A DNA stretch of 64,000 bases from assembly GCF_029945965.1 (NCBI RefSeq), contig NZ_JAQSDO010000006.1:248001-312000 (forward strand), in the 5' to 3' direction. Shown piece after piece: positions 46,331-55,217 of the stretch (position 1 is its first letter; each line of letters starts with the position of its first letter). The translations under genes and the position numbers were made by a program. Origin of the DNA: Thermomonas sp. Lineage in GTDB: Bacteria > Pseudomonadota > Gammaproteobacteria > Xanthomonadales > Xanthomonadaceae. The notes beneath the pieces are model-generated. The model did no database searches. It had not been told where the DNA came from and saw nothing but the letters and a program-made list of their open reading frames with translations.

Positions 46331-47719
46331 ATGCGCTTGCATTTTCATGGTGCCGCAGGTGAGGTCACTGGTTCCATGCATCTGGTCGAAGCCGCTGGCA
46401 AGCCAGGCTCCAGCAAGAAAATTCTGCTCGACTGCGGAATGCGTCAGGGCAGCCGCGAGATGGAAGCCGGCAACGCCGATCCGTTTCCGTTCGACGTGGC
46501 ATCGGTCGATGCCGTCGTGCTCAGCCACGCGCACATCGACCACATCGGCCGGGTACCGCTGCTGGTCAAGCGTGGTTACCGCGGGCCGATCTTTACCCAG
46601 CAGGCCTCGGCCGACCTGCTGCCGATCATGCTGATGGACGCCGCCTCGATCGCCGAGGGCGATGCCGAACGCTTCAACCGCAAACGGCGTGCCGGCGAGC
46701 GGGAGTTGGTGCCGCTGTATACCCGCGATGACGTGAAGTCGGTACTGGAGCAGGTGCAGCCGCTGGCCTACGAGACACGGACCACGATCCTGGAGGGAGT
46801 CGAGCTCAACCTTCTGGATGCCGGGCACATCCTTGGTTCCGCCATCGTGGAGTTGTGGGCCGATGGCAAGAAGCTGGTGTTTTCGGGTGACCTCGGCCCG
46901 AATGGCACGCCAATCCTGCGCGATCCAACTCCCGTGAGCGAGGCCGACCTGGTGCTGATGGAATCAACGTATGGCGATCGTAATCACAAGGATCGCGCCG
47001 AGACCATCGTCGAACTGGGCGGCATCCTGGATGCCGCCTGGCGCGATGGCGGCAATGTGTTGATCCCGGCGTTCGCGGTCGGTCGCACGCAAGAACTCAT
47101 GTACTGGTTCGCACGCCATTGGGACGATTGGCAACTGTCGCGCTGGAAAATCTTCCTGGACAGTCCGATGGCGGGCAAGGTGGTCGAGGTCTATGACCGC
47201 CACCATGACCTGTTCGATGCCGAGGCGCAGGAAATATGGCGTGGTACCCCGAACCCATTCCGCCTGCCAAACCTGCATACGACCGCGAGTACCGAGGAGT
47301 CGATGGCGATCAACCGCATCGAACATGGCGCGATCATCATCGCCGGTAGTGGCATGGCCAGTGGCGGACGCATCCTGCACCACCTCATCCAGAACCTCGG
47401 CCGGCGTGCAGCCCATGTCGTGTTCGTCGGCTACCAGGGCAACGGGACGCTTGGTCGGCGCTTGGTCGATGGGGCCCGCTGGGTGCGGATCCACCAGCGC
47501 GATATCCGGGTGAATGCGCAGGTCCATACCGTTGGCGGCTTGTCCGCACATGCTGACCAAAACGGTTTGATGGAATGGTTCGGTAATTTCCAACCGAAGC
47601 CCGCGCTGGTGCTGGTGCATGGCGAAGACAAGGCCCGCGAAGCATTGGCGGGTGAGATCGGAGAGCGCGATGGGGTTGATGTCACACTGGCGCGGCCAGG
47701 CATGACACTCGACGTCTGA
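46331..47719 (+). CDS. MBL-fold beta-CASP metallohydrolase (RNase-like)
   Basis: The 462 aa product has the metallo-beta-lactamase core with S-H-A-H-I-D-H-I-G (HxHxDH), D-A-G-H-I-L-G-S-A, G-D-L-G, and a beta-CASP domain ending in A-G-S-G-M-A-S-G-G and G-G-L-S-A-H-A-D-Q. Such proteins resemble CPSF73 and archaeal/bacterial RNases. The start at ATG 46331 lies behind GGAG; a longer frame at 46274 is not needed. No operon partner is visible. Role in RNA processing is by family only. Confidence 0.9.
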   Translation: MRLHFHGAAGEVTGSMHLVEAAGKPGSSKKILLDCGMRQGSREMEAGNADPFPFDVASVDAVVLSHAHIDHIGRVPLLVKRGYRGPIFTQQASADLLPIMLMDAASIAEGDAERFNRKRRAGERELVPLYTRDDVKSVLEQVQPLAYETRTTILEGVELNLLDAGHILGSAIVELWADGKKLVFSGDLGPNGTPILRDPTPVSEADLVLMESTYGDRNHKDRAETIVELGGILDAAWRDGGNVLIPAFAVGRTQELMYWFARHWDDWQLSRWKIFLDSPMAGKVVEVYDRHHDLFDAEAQEIWRGTPNPFRLPNLHTTASTEESMAINRIEHGAIIIAGSGMASGGRILHHLIQNLGRRAAHVVFVGYQGNGTLGRRLVDGARWVRIHQRDIRVNAQVHTVGGLSAHADQNGLMEWFGNFQPKPALVLVHGEDKAREALAGEIGERDGVDVTLARPGMTLDV

Positions 47720-47766
47720 TGGGTTTGTCGCGCCGCACCGCGACCCGGGAGAGTCGCGGCGATCCC

Positions 47767-48117
47767 TCAGCGCCGCCTACCACCTGTCGCCATCGATGAC
47801 AGCAACAGCAAGCCACCGACGAAACCGACGTTCTTCATGAAATGCAGCAGCTGGGCGGCCTGCTCGGCGCCGCCGAATTTCCAGAACGGGTGCGACATCA
47901 CTGCATCGACCACCAGCAATGCAGCGGCGAGCAGGGCGACCATGCGCAGTCTCCAGCCGGAGGCCAAGGCCAGGCCGATCACGAATTCGATCGCGCTGAA
48001 CACCATGGTGCCGTTTGCAATCGGCGCGCCATGCATGGCCTGCCACAGGCGATAGCCACCCATTACCAGGAACACGCTGGCCATCAATAGTTGGGCGATG
48101 CGGGCTTCGGGCTTCAT
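47767..48117 (-). CDS. DoxX-family membrane protein
   Basis: The 116 aa product has four predicted membrane helices and DoxX features (L-M-A-S-V-F-L-V-M-G-G-Y-R-L-W-Q near the N-terminus, G-L-A-L-A-S-G-W-R-L-R-M-V-A-L in the middle, and F-M-K-N-V-G-F-V-G-G-L-L-L-L near the end). Members are thought to act in redox-linked membrane functions, but no specific role can be assigned. It is divergent from rhlE and convergent with the MBL gene. Confidence 0.85.
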   Translation of the reverse strand: MKPEARIAQLLMASVFLVMGGYRLWQAMHGAPIANGTMVFSAIEFVIGLALASGWRLRMVALLAAALLVVDAVMSHPFWKFGGAEQAAQLLHFMKNVGFVGGLLLLSSMATGGRRR

Positions 48118-48433
48118 GTGGTCATCCTGTTCGAACTGGTGCCTAGGGTGGCATGGTCATGGGTGTCAAAAAAGAGTCATGCGTCCCAGAGGTCGCCCAA
48201 AGATGCGCATTCAGCTTGATTCGCGTATGATGCCGCTCATTCTGCGCACGGCTGATCGTTTTCCCGGTCACGCCTGCCGCCCCGGCGGCCAGCTTCTCCC
48301 ACACGCCTTTCGTCGCGCAGACACGGCACCGGAACTCCGGCGTCGTGCCATCGTCGACTCGCAGCGCGGTTACAGGGAAACGCTCGGGTTCGTCCACGCC
48401 TTTCGCGTGGGAATTACACCGGAGTCATCTTCA
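48118..48433 (+). promoter_or_regulatory. Long 5' leader of rhlE
   Basis: No gene is seen in this 316-base gap. TATGAT at 48226-48231 may be a -10, without a clear -35. That would leave a leader of about 195 bases with a strong hairpin GCCGCC..GGCGGC (about 48278-48291) and another, CCACGCCTTTCGCGTGG (near 48396-48412), just before the GGAG site. The CACGCCTTTCG sequence also occurs at about 48301. Long structured leaders are common for RNA helicase genes that respond to cold. Confidence 0.4.
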
Positions 48434-49756
48434 ATGTCGTTTGAAACCCTCGGGCTTGCGCCCGCGTTGCTGCGCGCGCTTGCCGAAAACAATTACATCA
48501 CCCCCACCCCGATCCAGGCCGAAGCGATTCCGCTGGTACTGGCCGGGCATGACGTGCTGGGCGGCGCCCAGACCGGTACCGGCAAGACCGCGGCGTTCGC
48601 GCTGCCGGTCCTGACCCGCCTGTCCAAGACCACCCCGCCGGCCGGCCCGCGCAAGCCGCGCGCGCTGGTGCTGGTGCCGACCCGCGAGCTGGCGGTGCAG
48701 GTCGCCGAAAGCTTCAAGACTTACGGTCGCCACTTGAAACTCAATGTGACCACGCTGTTTGGCGGCGTCGGCATGCAGCCGCAGATCGACCAGCTGCGTC
48801 GCGGCGTGGACGTGCTGGTGGCCTGCCCGGGCCGTTTGATTGATCACCTGGATCGCGGCAGCGTCAAGCTCGACGGCGTTGAAGTGCTGATCCTGGACGA
48901 AGCCGACCGCATGCTCGACATGGGCTTCCTGCCGGCGATCAAGCGCCTGCTCAACCGCCTGCCCAAGCAGCGCCAGACCCTGCTGTTCTCGGCCACGTTC
49001 GAAGCGCAGATCAAGCAGCTCGCACTTGAGTTCATGAACAACCCGCAGCAGGTGCAGGTCGCGACGCAAAACATGATCGCGCAGACCATCACCCACACCG
49101 CGCATCCGGTCGATGGCTCGCGCAAGCGTGACCTGCTGATCAAGATCCTGTCGGATCGCCACACAGACCGGGTGCTGGTGTTCGGCAAGACCAAGCATGG
49201 TTGCAATCGCCTGGCCGAACAGCTGGAAGAAGCCGGCCTGCCGGCAGTTGCGATCCACGGCAACAAGAGCCAGGCCGCACGCCAGAAAGCCCTGCGTGAC
49301 TTCAAGTCGGGCAAGGCACGGATCATGGTTGCCACCGACGTCGCCGCGCGCGGCCTGGACATCCCGGACCTGCCGCTCGTCATCAACCACGACCTGCCGA
49401 TGGTCGCCGAGGATTACGTGCACCGCATCGGCCGTACCGGACGCAACGGCGTGCAGGGCGAAGCACTGACCCTGGTGTCGCCGGAAGAGGGTGGCTTGTT
49501 GCGGCAAATCCAGCGCCTGCTGAAGGTCGAGCTGGTGATGGACGTGGTGCCGGGCTTCGCGCCCAGCAAGCCGATCCGCCTGGACACCCCTATCCCGAAG
49601 AACGGCGGTGGCGGTGGCCAGCGTTCGCCAGGACGTCCGGGTGCTGCCCCGCGTCCGCATGCACGCCCGGCCGCTCGCCCCGGCCATGCCGGTCCGAAGC
49701 AACATCGCCCCACCGGCCAAGGTGCCTACGCCGGCAAGCGCGGTTCGCGCGCCTGA
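48434..49756 (+). CDS. rhlE: DEAD-box ATP-dependent RNA helicase, RhlE type
   Basis: The 440 aa product begins MSFETLGLAPALLRAL and has all DEAD-box motifs: Q-motif P-T-P-I-Q, Walker A A-Q-T-G-T-G-K-T, D-E-A-D, S-A-T and H-R-I-G-R-T-G-R. The C-terminal tail (about 40 residues, rich in Gly, Pro, Arg and His) is typical of RhlE and binds RNA. It acts in ribosome assembly and RNA turnover. I chose ATG 48434, behind GGAG; the long upstream open frame is not coding. Confidence 0.94.
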   Translation: MSFETLGLAPALLRALAENNYITPTPIQAEAIPLVLAGHDVLGGAQTGTGKTAAFALPVLTRLSKTTPPAGPRKPRALVLVPTRELAVQVAESFKTYGRHLKLNVTTLFGGVGMQPQIDQLRRGVDVLVACPGRLIDHLDRGSVKLDGVEVLILDEADRMLDMGFLPAIKRLLNRLPKQRQTLLFSATFEAQIKQLALEFMNNPQQVQVATQNMIAQTITHTAHPVDGSRKRDLLIKILSDRHTDRVLVFGKTKHGCNRLAEQLEEAGLPAVAIHGNKSQAARQKALRDFKSGKARIMVATDVAARGLDIPDLPLVINHDLPMVAEDYVHRIGRTGRNGVQGEALTLVSPEEGGLLRQIQRLLKVELVMDVVPGFAPSKPIRLDTPIPKNGGGGGQRSPGRPGAAPRPHARPAARPGHAGPKQHRPTGQGAYAGKRGSRA

Positions 49757-49779
49757 TTGCAAGCGTCATCCGATAGACG

Positions 49780-49808
49780 AAAGGGCCGGCATTGCCGGCC
49801 CTTTTTTT
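49780..49808 (+). terminator. Terminator of rhlE
   Basis: Stem AAAGGGCCGGC/GCCGGCCCTTT with a 3-base loop and a seven-T tail, 23 bases after the stop. It lies before the convergent ABC-M1 gene. Confidence 0.92.
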
Positions 49809-49846
49809 GTCTGCGAAAAGGTTTGCAGATCGCGTGCGACACCCTG

Positions 49847-52800
49847 CTATTCCACCGTCACCTTCTTGCGATTGTCCCCGGAATCACGATCCACCAGCTT
49901 GTTGTAAGGGTCGATGCCGGCCTCGTAAGGCGCCTGGTCGAGCACCAGTTCGATGGTGGTATCAGGCGTAGTGATATGGCGCTTCTGCAGGTACAGCACC
50001 TTCTCGTCCTCTTCGTCACCACCCGGCGGGCGCGCAAACACGCCGATATCGACCAGCTCGTCGATCTTCTCGTCATGCTCCTTGCCCTTGCCATCGGCGA
50101 CGAGCTTGGCCGAATGCAGCTTGAGCGTCAGCACGTATTTGCCGTCCGCACGTTTTTTCGCCGTTGCAGCAACCGCGCGGTTGTCCCAGAACACGATGCG
50201 TTCAAACAGATCCTTGATGAAAGGATGGAACTTCGGATCGGTCCCGGCGTACAGGTCAGCCATGAAATCGCGCGTGGTCGGGTAGGGCGGACCCTTGAAC
50301 GCCCACTTCTTCAGGAAGCCAGCAAGCACCTGGTTCAGCGTGTCTTCGCCAATCGCGTCCTTGAGTGCATAGAACACCACCGAGCCCTTGCGGTAATGGA
50401 TGTACTGCTGGTTCTCATTGAGTGCCAGCGGCATTTCCTCGCGACGCTCCGTTGCACGGCTGCTCAGGTACCTGTCGAGCTCGTACTTGAGGAACTTGCG
50501 CATCTTGTGGGCGCCGTATTCGTGTTCCATCACCATGAGCGCCGAGTATTGCGACAACGACTCCGACAGCATCGTGGCGCCCTGCACGTTGGCGCCCGTC
50601 ACCTGGTGCGCCCACCACTGGTGCGCGACTTCGTGGGCGGTGACGTAGAACACGTAGTCGATGTTCTTCTTGTCGCGCAGGTCGGCGATGAAGCCGATCG
50701 ACTCGGAGTACGGAATGGTGTTCGCGAAGGATTGCGCGAAGGATTCGTAGCCGGGGAACTCCAGGATGCGCAGCTGCTTGAACTGGTAGGGCGAGAAATT
50801 ACTCGTGTAGTAGTCCAGGGACTTCTTCGCGGAGTCGATCATCCGCTCGACGTTGTAGTAGTGCTGGGGATCGTAATAGACCTCCAATGCCACGTCCTGC
50901 CAGCGGTCACGCTTGACCTTCCAGTCCGCAGACAGCCAGGAGAAGAAAGGCATCAGTTTGGTTTCGGACTTGTAGTGGAAATAGTGGCGACCGTCCTTGG
51001 TCCATTGTTTCTGCAGGTAGCCCGGCGCCAATCCGATTTGCCCGCTGCTGGTCGACACGGTGGTCTCGAACGTCACCCAATCGGCGTCGTTCGAAATATA
51101 GGTGTTGTTCCACTGTGAGCGGTCGTCGATCGGTGCCATGCGGGGCAGGTCTGGCAGGCCGTACTTGCGTCGGTCGTTGCGATCCTGCAGCTGTGCGCCG
51201 GCGTTGTAGCCCAGCTGCGGCAACGATGCCATGTTGTTGAAGAAGCTGCCGTTGTAGACCACCGCGGTATCGCCACCATTGAGCGGAAAGCCATGCGGCT
51301 CAAAGCGCAACGTGTAGTCGAGGTCCATCGACGCGCCCGCGGCAAGTGGGGTCTGCAGTTGATAGATGGTGTAACCGGAAACCTCATCGCGGCTGACCAG
51401 TGTGTGTGCGGGGAACTCAAGCCGCTCGACCTTGGTTTGTGGATCAATCGTGAGGTGCAGCTGCGTGATCGGCTGGCTGGTCTTGTTCTGCATCGCGTAA
51501 TGGCCGCGAATGGTCACCGTGCGGGTTTCCGGGAAGATGTCGACATCGGCGCGGATGTCGGTGATCCGCGGCTGCGGCAGGTCCAGGTATTTGCGGAAGG
51601 CCTTCTCGTAGTCGGCCGCCTGTTGCTTGGCCAGATCGCCCGGGACGTGGCGATTGAGGACGTTGTTGTTGTAGTAGATCCAGCTTCCCAATCCAACGAA
51701 AGCCAACACTGCAACTGCCAGCGTGGCACGCAGCGGCATGCTGCGCAGGCGCTGTTTCGCCGTCTTGCGCCGGTCGTGCCAGGACAGCGAAGTGCCGCGT
51801 GGCCAGAACGCCACTGCGAGCCCAAGTAGGATGACTGCGAACACGCCCCAATACGCGCGGTCCCAAAGCCACGGGCCGATGAAGTGGCCGTAGCCATTCA
51901 TGTCCGAATACGGCGTCGGCGACGATTTGCCGTAGTTGTAAAGGATCTGGTCAAGGTCCCAGAAGCCCATCGCCATGCGACTGATCAAGTAGCCAATCAT
52001 CAGCACGTAGCCGATGAACTTGTTGCCGCTCAGCACCTGCAGGAATACCGCCAACACCGCCATGAAGACGAACGGCACCAGCTGCAACAGCAAGCCTTTG
52101 GCATAGAGCACAGGTTCGATATTGCTGTAGCCGTTGACCAGCTGATATCCCATGGTGAATAGCGCACATGCCAACAGCACCACGGCAATGACGCCGATCA
52201 GTGCAGTCAGCTTGGCGGCAAGCGGTACCCAGTTCGGCGCGGCATAGGCATCGGTGGCCTCGGCGACGCGCAGCGAGCGTTCGCGCCAGATCATCTCCCC
52301 TGCGTAGAAGGTGACGATGATGATCAGGAACAGGCTCATGCCGCCTGTGATGATCGTCAGCATCTGCGCAGTCACCGGATAAGTTGCGGTGCCGTATATC
52401 TCGCCACTGGATTTGAGCGCTGCCAGCATCAACAGCAAGCCCAGCACCAGCATCACGATGAAAGGGGCGCCGCTCAATGTGTCACGCAGGTCGAACCAGG
52501 ACTGGTGCAAGTACTGCCGGAATTGCGCACGTCCGTCGCTGCGCAACGCCACTTGCGGAATCTGAACTGGCGAGGTTTGTTTGATGGGTGCATCGGCACG
52601 AATGGCCTTGCGCTTGCGCAGCACCAGGCCTTCGCGATCGACGCGGAAAAGATGGAACGCCAGCCACAGCAACACCCCGGCAAGCCCGAGCCAGAGTGCG
52701 CGGTTGCCCAGCAGCTCTCCATTGAGTCGCGGCAGTTGCGTGTTCATCTGCGCGCTTGACCAGTAGCGAATCTGCTCGCCAATGGCGGTAGTGCCGGACG

Positions 52801-53428
52801 GGTCGATCAAGCTGCCGATCCAGCGCGAATCCAGGTCACGCGTGAAGTAGCCAGCCATCGTCCACAGCACGAAAAACGCGATTACGCCCAGGTAGGTATA
52901 GAGCATGGAACGGGTGAGCGTTGCCAGCAGGAACATCAGGGCCGACACGAACAGCAAGTTGGGAATGACCAGCACCGTGAACGTCCAGGCATAGGCAGCC
53001 CATGGCGTCGGGCCGAGCCGACTGGCGTCCAGCCACGGCATCAGCGAGCCCAGCAGCAATCCCAGGGCCATTGCCAGCATGATCGCGACCGCGGCCATCA
53101 TTCCACCGCCAAAGCGACCGAGCAGGTAGTCGCGACGCTTCATTGGCGTGGCAAAGAACAACTCCGCCGTGCGCAGCTCGAAATCGCGCAGCGCGATCCC
53201 TGCGACGAAGATGGTGGCCAGCAACACGCTGAACACGCTGAAGGTGCCCAACACCATGAGCACCACGGTCGGCGCATTGCGCATGACGTTGCCGACGCCG
53301 CCACCGAAACTGACGTTGTCCGACGCCATCGCACCGAAGCCGATCAGCGCGAACACGACGAGCGCGATCCAGAACACGCCATTGCGCAGCAGCTGTTGCC
53401 GCTCGAACGCAAGCAGGTGACCGAGCAC
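49847..53428 (-). CDS. ABC-2 type permease fused to an M1-family metallopeptidase
   Basis: The 1193 aa product combines an ABC-2 permease with a peptidase. Residues 1-about 560 hold about 12 membrane segments in two permease halves. The part after about residue 590 is a beta-sandwich and an M1 gluzincin domain with zinc site H-E-V-A-H (about 931-935) and the further Glu in L-S-E-S-L-S-Q-Y-S. M1 enzymes are aminopeptidases. The start is a GTG at 53428. The gene follows the ATPase gene by only 3 bases, so the two make one exporter. Such permease-peptidase fusions are known from database annotations but their substrates are not established. Confidence 0.9.
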   Translation of the reverse strand: MLGHLLAFERQQLLRNGVFWIALVVFALIGFGAMASDNVSFGGGVGNVMRNAPTVVLMVLGTFSVFSVLLATIFVAGIALRDFELRTAELFFATPMKRRDYLLGRFGGGMMAAVAIMLAMALGLLLGSLMPWLDASRLGPTPWAAYAWTFTVLVIPNLLFVSALMFLLATLTRSMLYTYLGVIAFFVLWTMAGYFTRDLDSRWIGSLIDPSGTTAIGEQIRYWSSAQMNTQLPRLNGELLGNRALWLGLAGVLLWLAFHLFRVDREGLVLRKRKAIRADAPIKQTSPVQIPQVALRSDGRAQFRQYLHQSWFDLRDTLSGAPFIVMLVLGLLLMLAALKSSGEIYGTATYPVTAQMLTIITGGMSLFLIIIVTFYAGEMIWRERSLRVAEATDAYAAPNWVPLAAKLTALIGVIAVVLLACALFTMGYQLVNGYSNIEPVLYAKGLLLQLVPFVFMAVLAVFLQVLSGNKFIGYVLMIGYLISRMAMGFWDLDQILYNYGKSSPTPYSDMNGYGHFIGPWLWDRAYWGVFAVILLGLAVAFWPRGTSLSWHDRRKTAKQRLRSMPLRATLAVAVLAFVGLGSWIYYNNNVLNRHVPGDLAKQQAADYEKAFRKYLDLPQPRITDIRADVDIFPETRTVTIRGHYAMQNKTSQPITQLHLTIDPQTKVERLEFPAHTLVSRDEVSGYTIYQLQTPLAAGASMDLDYTLRFEPHGFPLNGGDTAVVYNGSFFNNMASLPQLGYNAGAQLQDRNDRRKYGLPDLPRMAPIDDRSQWNNTYISNDADWVTFETTVSTSSGQIGLAPGYLQKQWTKDGRHYFHYKSETKLMPFFSWLSADWKVKRDRWQDVALEVYYDPQHYYNVERMIDSAKKSLDYYTSNFSPYQFKQLRILEFPGYESFAQSFANTIPYSESIGFIADLRDKKNIDYVFYVTAHEVAHQWWAHQVTGANVQGATMLSESLSQYSALMVMEHEYGAHKMRKFLKYELDRYLSSRATERREEMPLALNENQQYIHYRKGSVVFYALKDAIGEDTLNQVLAGFLKKWAFKGPPYPTTRDFMADLYAGTDPKFHPFIKDLFERIVFWDNRAVAATAKKRADGKYVLTLKLHSAKLVADGKGKEHDEKIDELVDIGVFARPPGGDEEDEKVLYLQKRHITTPDTTIELVLDQAPYEAGIDPYNKLVDRDSGDNRKKVTVE

Positions 53429-53431
53429 GGC

Positions 53432-54328
53432 TCAGACCGCCTGCGCGCGTGAGGAGTCGGCTGCGGCGTGTCGCAACTCGCCGAAGTAAACGTCCTCCAG
53501 GTCCGGTGCCACGGCGCTGAAGCCGTCACCTGGATTGGCGTCATCCAGCACGTGGATTACCGAACGTCCACCGACCAGGCGCGTGGACAGCACCGTATGC
53601 GCGGCGATGTGTTTGGGCAGCGATTCTTTGGACACGGTCTTCTGCCAGACCCGGCCTTCGAGAGAACGAATCGTTTCGATCGGCTCGCCGCTTAGCCGCA
53701 GCTGGCCTTGGGCAATGATGGCCATCCGCGGGCACAGGTCGGTCACGTCCTCGACGATGTGGGTGGACAGGATCACCACCACCTGCTCGCCGACTTCGGC
53801 CAGCAAGTTGAGGAAACGGTTGCGCTCTTCAGGATCAAGACCGGCGGTGGGTTCATCGACGATCAGCAGGTCCGGCTGCCCGATCAACGCCTGCGCGATG
53901 CCGAAACGCTGGCGCATGCCGCCGGAAAACGTGCCCAGCTTGCGGTTGCGAACCTGCCACAGGTTGACCTGGTTGAGCAGCGCTTCGACCAGTGCCTTGC
54001 GCGGCTTGCGCTCGACCACGCCCTTGAGGATCGCGAAATGGTCGAGCATTGCTTCGGCCGTGACCTTCGGATAGACACCAAACTCTTGCGGCAGATAACC
54101 CAGCCGCCGCCGTGCTTCGACCTTGTCCGTCAGCACGTCGAGATCCCCGAGATGCACGCTGCCGCCGTCGGCATCCTGCAGCGTGGCAAGGGTCCGCATC
54201 AGCGTGGACTTGCCGGCGCCGTTGGGGCCGAGCAGGCCGAACATGCCGGTCGGGATATCCAGCGTGATGCCCTTGAGCGCCTGCACGCCGTTGGCATAGG
54301 TCTTGGACAGGTCGCGGATCTTGAGCAT
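53432..54328 (-). CDS. ABC transporter ATP-binding protein
   Basis: The 298 aa product starts MLKIRDLSKTYANG and has Walker A G-P-N-G-A-G-K-S-T, signature F-S-G-G-M-R-Q-R-F and Walker B L-L-I-V-D-E-P-T-A-G-L-D-P. It is the ATPase of the adjacent permease-peptidase. It resembles ABC-2 exporter ATPases with a C-terminal extension. The longer frame to 54397 has no features. The gap from 54329 to 54446 toward DUF502 is not coding. Confidence 0.95.
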   Translation of the reverse strand: MLKIRDLSKTYANGVQALKGITLDIPTGMFGLLGPNGAGKSTLMRTLATLQDADGGSVHLGDLDVLTDKVEARRRLGYLPQEFGVYPKVTAEAMLDHFAILKGVVERKPRKALVEALLNQVNLWQVRNRKLGTFSGGMRQRFGIAQALIGQPDLLIVDEPTAGLDPEERNRFLNLLAEVGEQVVVILSTHIVEDVTDLCPRMAIIAQGQLRLSGEPIETIRSLEGRVWQKTVSKESLPKHIAAHTVLSTRLVGGRSVIHVLDDANPGDGFSAVAPDLEDVYFGELRHAAADSSRAQAV

Positions 54329-54446
54329 GGATGATTCCCCGGAAGCAAGTAGGCATCCTAAACGCTGCCGTGCGTCCGCGATCCCGCCACAAGTCATGCC
54401 GTGGCCATGTTCGATGGCATCGCCGGCCTTTCGTTTGCTTGCGTTA

Positions 54447-55175
54447 TCAATCAGCCGTCGCTGGCGGGGTCGTTGCCTGGGTCGGAGTCGAGCGTGGTGT
54501 TGGCGGGCTGAAGGGGATCGTGCTGGGCGCCACCGCGCCGCCGCTGATGATGAAGCTCATCGCCTGATCCACCGTCCAGTCGGTCGGCGTCATTTTCTCG
54601 ACCGGCACGATTTCGAGATAGCCCGAGGTCGGGTTGGGCGTGGTCGGCACGTAGACCGCGGCGAGCTCCCGACCGGTACCGATCTCGCGCATCACCCGGG
54701 TGACGAAACCAAGCGTCTTCATCTCTGGATGCGGGAAATCGATCAGCACCACGCGCTGGGCGCCATCAGGTTTCGTCTGCAGGATGTCGAGCAGCTTGCG
54801 CGCGCTGCCATAGATCGTGCTGGCCAGTGGAATCCGGGCGACCATTGCCTCGAACCAGCGCAGCAGGCGCTGGCCCACCACGTGTCGGGTCAGCCAGCCG
54901 ACCAGCAGGATGGACAACACCGTGGCGATCATTGCAATCGCACCCAACACCCACGAATCGTCCAACCATTCCAGCGCCGCAGGATTCAAGGCGGCCATAC
55001 CTTGCAATACCGGTTCGACCACAGGCCGGCTGAGGTCGCTCAGCATCACGAACAGGAACTTCACCACCACCCAGGTCAGCCACAGTGGCAGCAGGGTCAG
55101 CAGGCCAGTGATGAACAGTCGTTGCAGGCGCGAGGACAGCGGGTCGGGGGCGGGGGATGAGGCGGGTGTGGACAT
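54447..55175 (-). CDS. DUF502 domain membrane protein
   Basis: The 242 aa product has two to three N-terminal helices (about residues 20-100) and a C-terminal conserved part with G-x-x-Y-G-S-A-R-K-L-L-D, V-L-I-D-F-P-H-P-E-M, and V-Y-V-P-T-T-P-N-P-T-S-G-Y. The last features define DUF502, a family of uncharacterised inner-membrane proteins. The C-terminus is rich in Pro and Thr. It lies 42 bases from the Ser/Thr kinase gene on the same strand, and an operon is possible. Confidence 0.88.
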   Translation of the reverse strand: MSTPASSPAPDPLSSRLQRLFITGLLTLLPLWLTWVVVKFLFVMLSDLSRPVVEPVLQGMAALNPAALEWLDDSWVLGAIAMIATVLSILLVGWLTRHVVGQRLLRWFEAMVARIPLASTIYGSARKLLDILQTKPDGAQRVVLIDFPHPEMKTLGFVTRVMREIGTGRELAAVYVPTTPNPTSGYLEIVPVEKMTPTDWTVDQAMSFIISGGAVAPSTIPFSPPTPRSTPTQATTPPATAD

Positions 55176-55217
55176 TGGCGCATTGTAGGGCGGATGCGCC
55201 TCGATCAGAATCCTGGA

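Noticed and set aside
47736-47758. Hairpin between the MBL and DoxX genes
   Set aside because: CCGCGAC/GTCGCGG can form a stem, but there is no T run on either strand, so a terminator call was not made.
48098-48433. Upstream extension of rhlE in the same frame
   Set aside because: It has no conserved sequence, the true start has a GGAG site and the RhlE-typical MSFETLGL, and the bases look like a structured leader.
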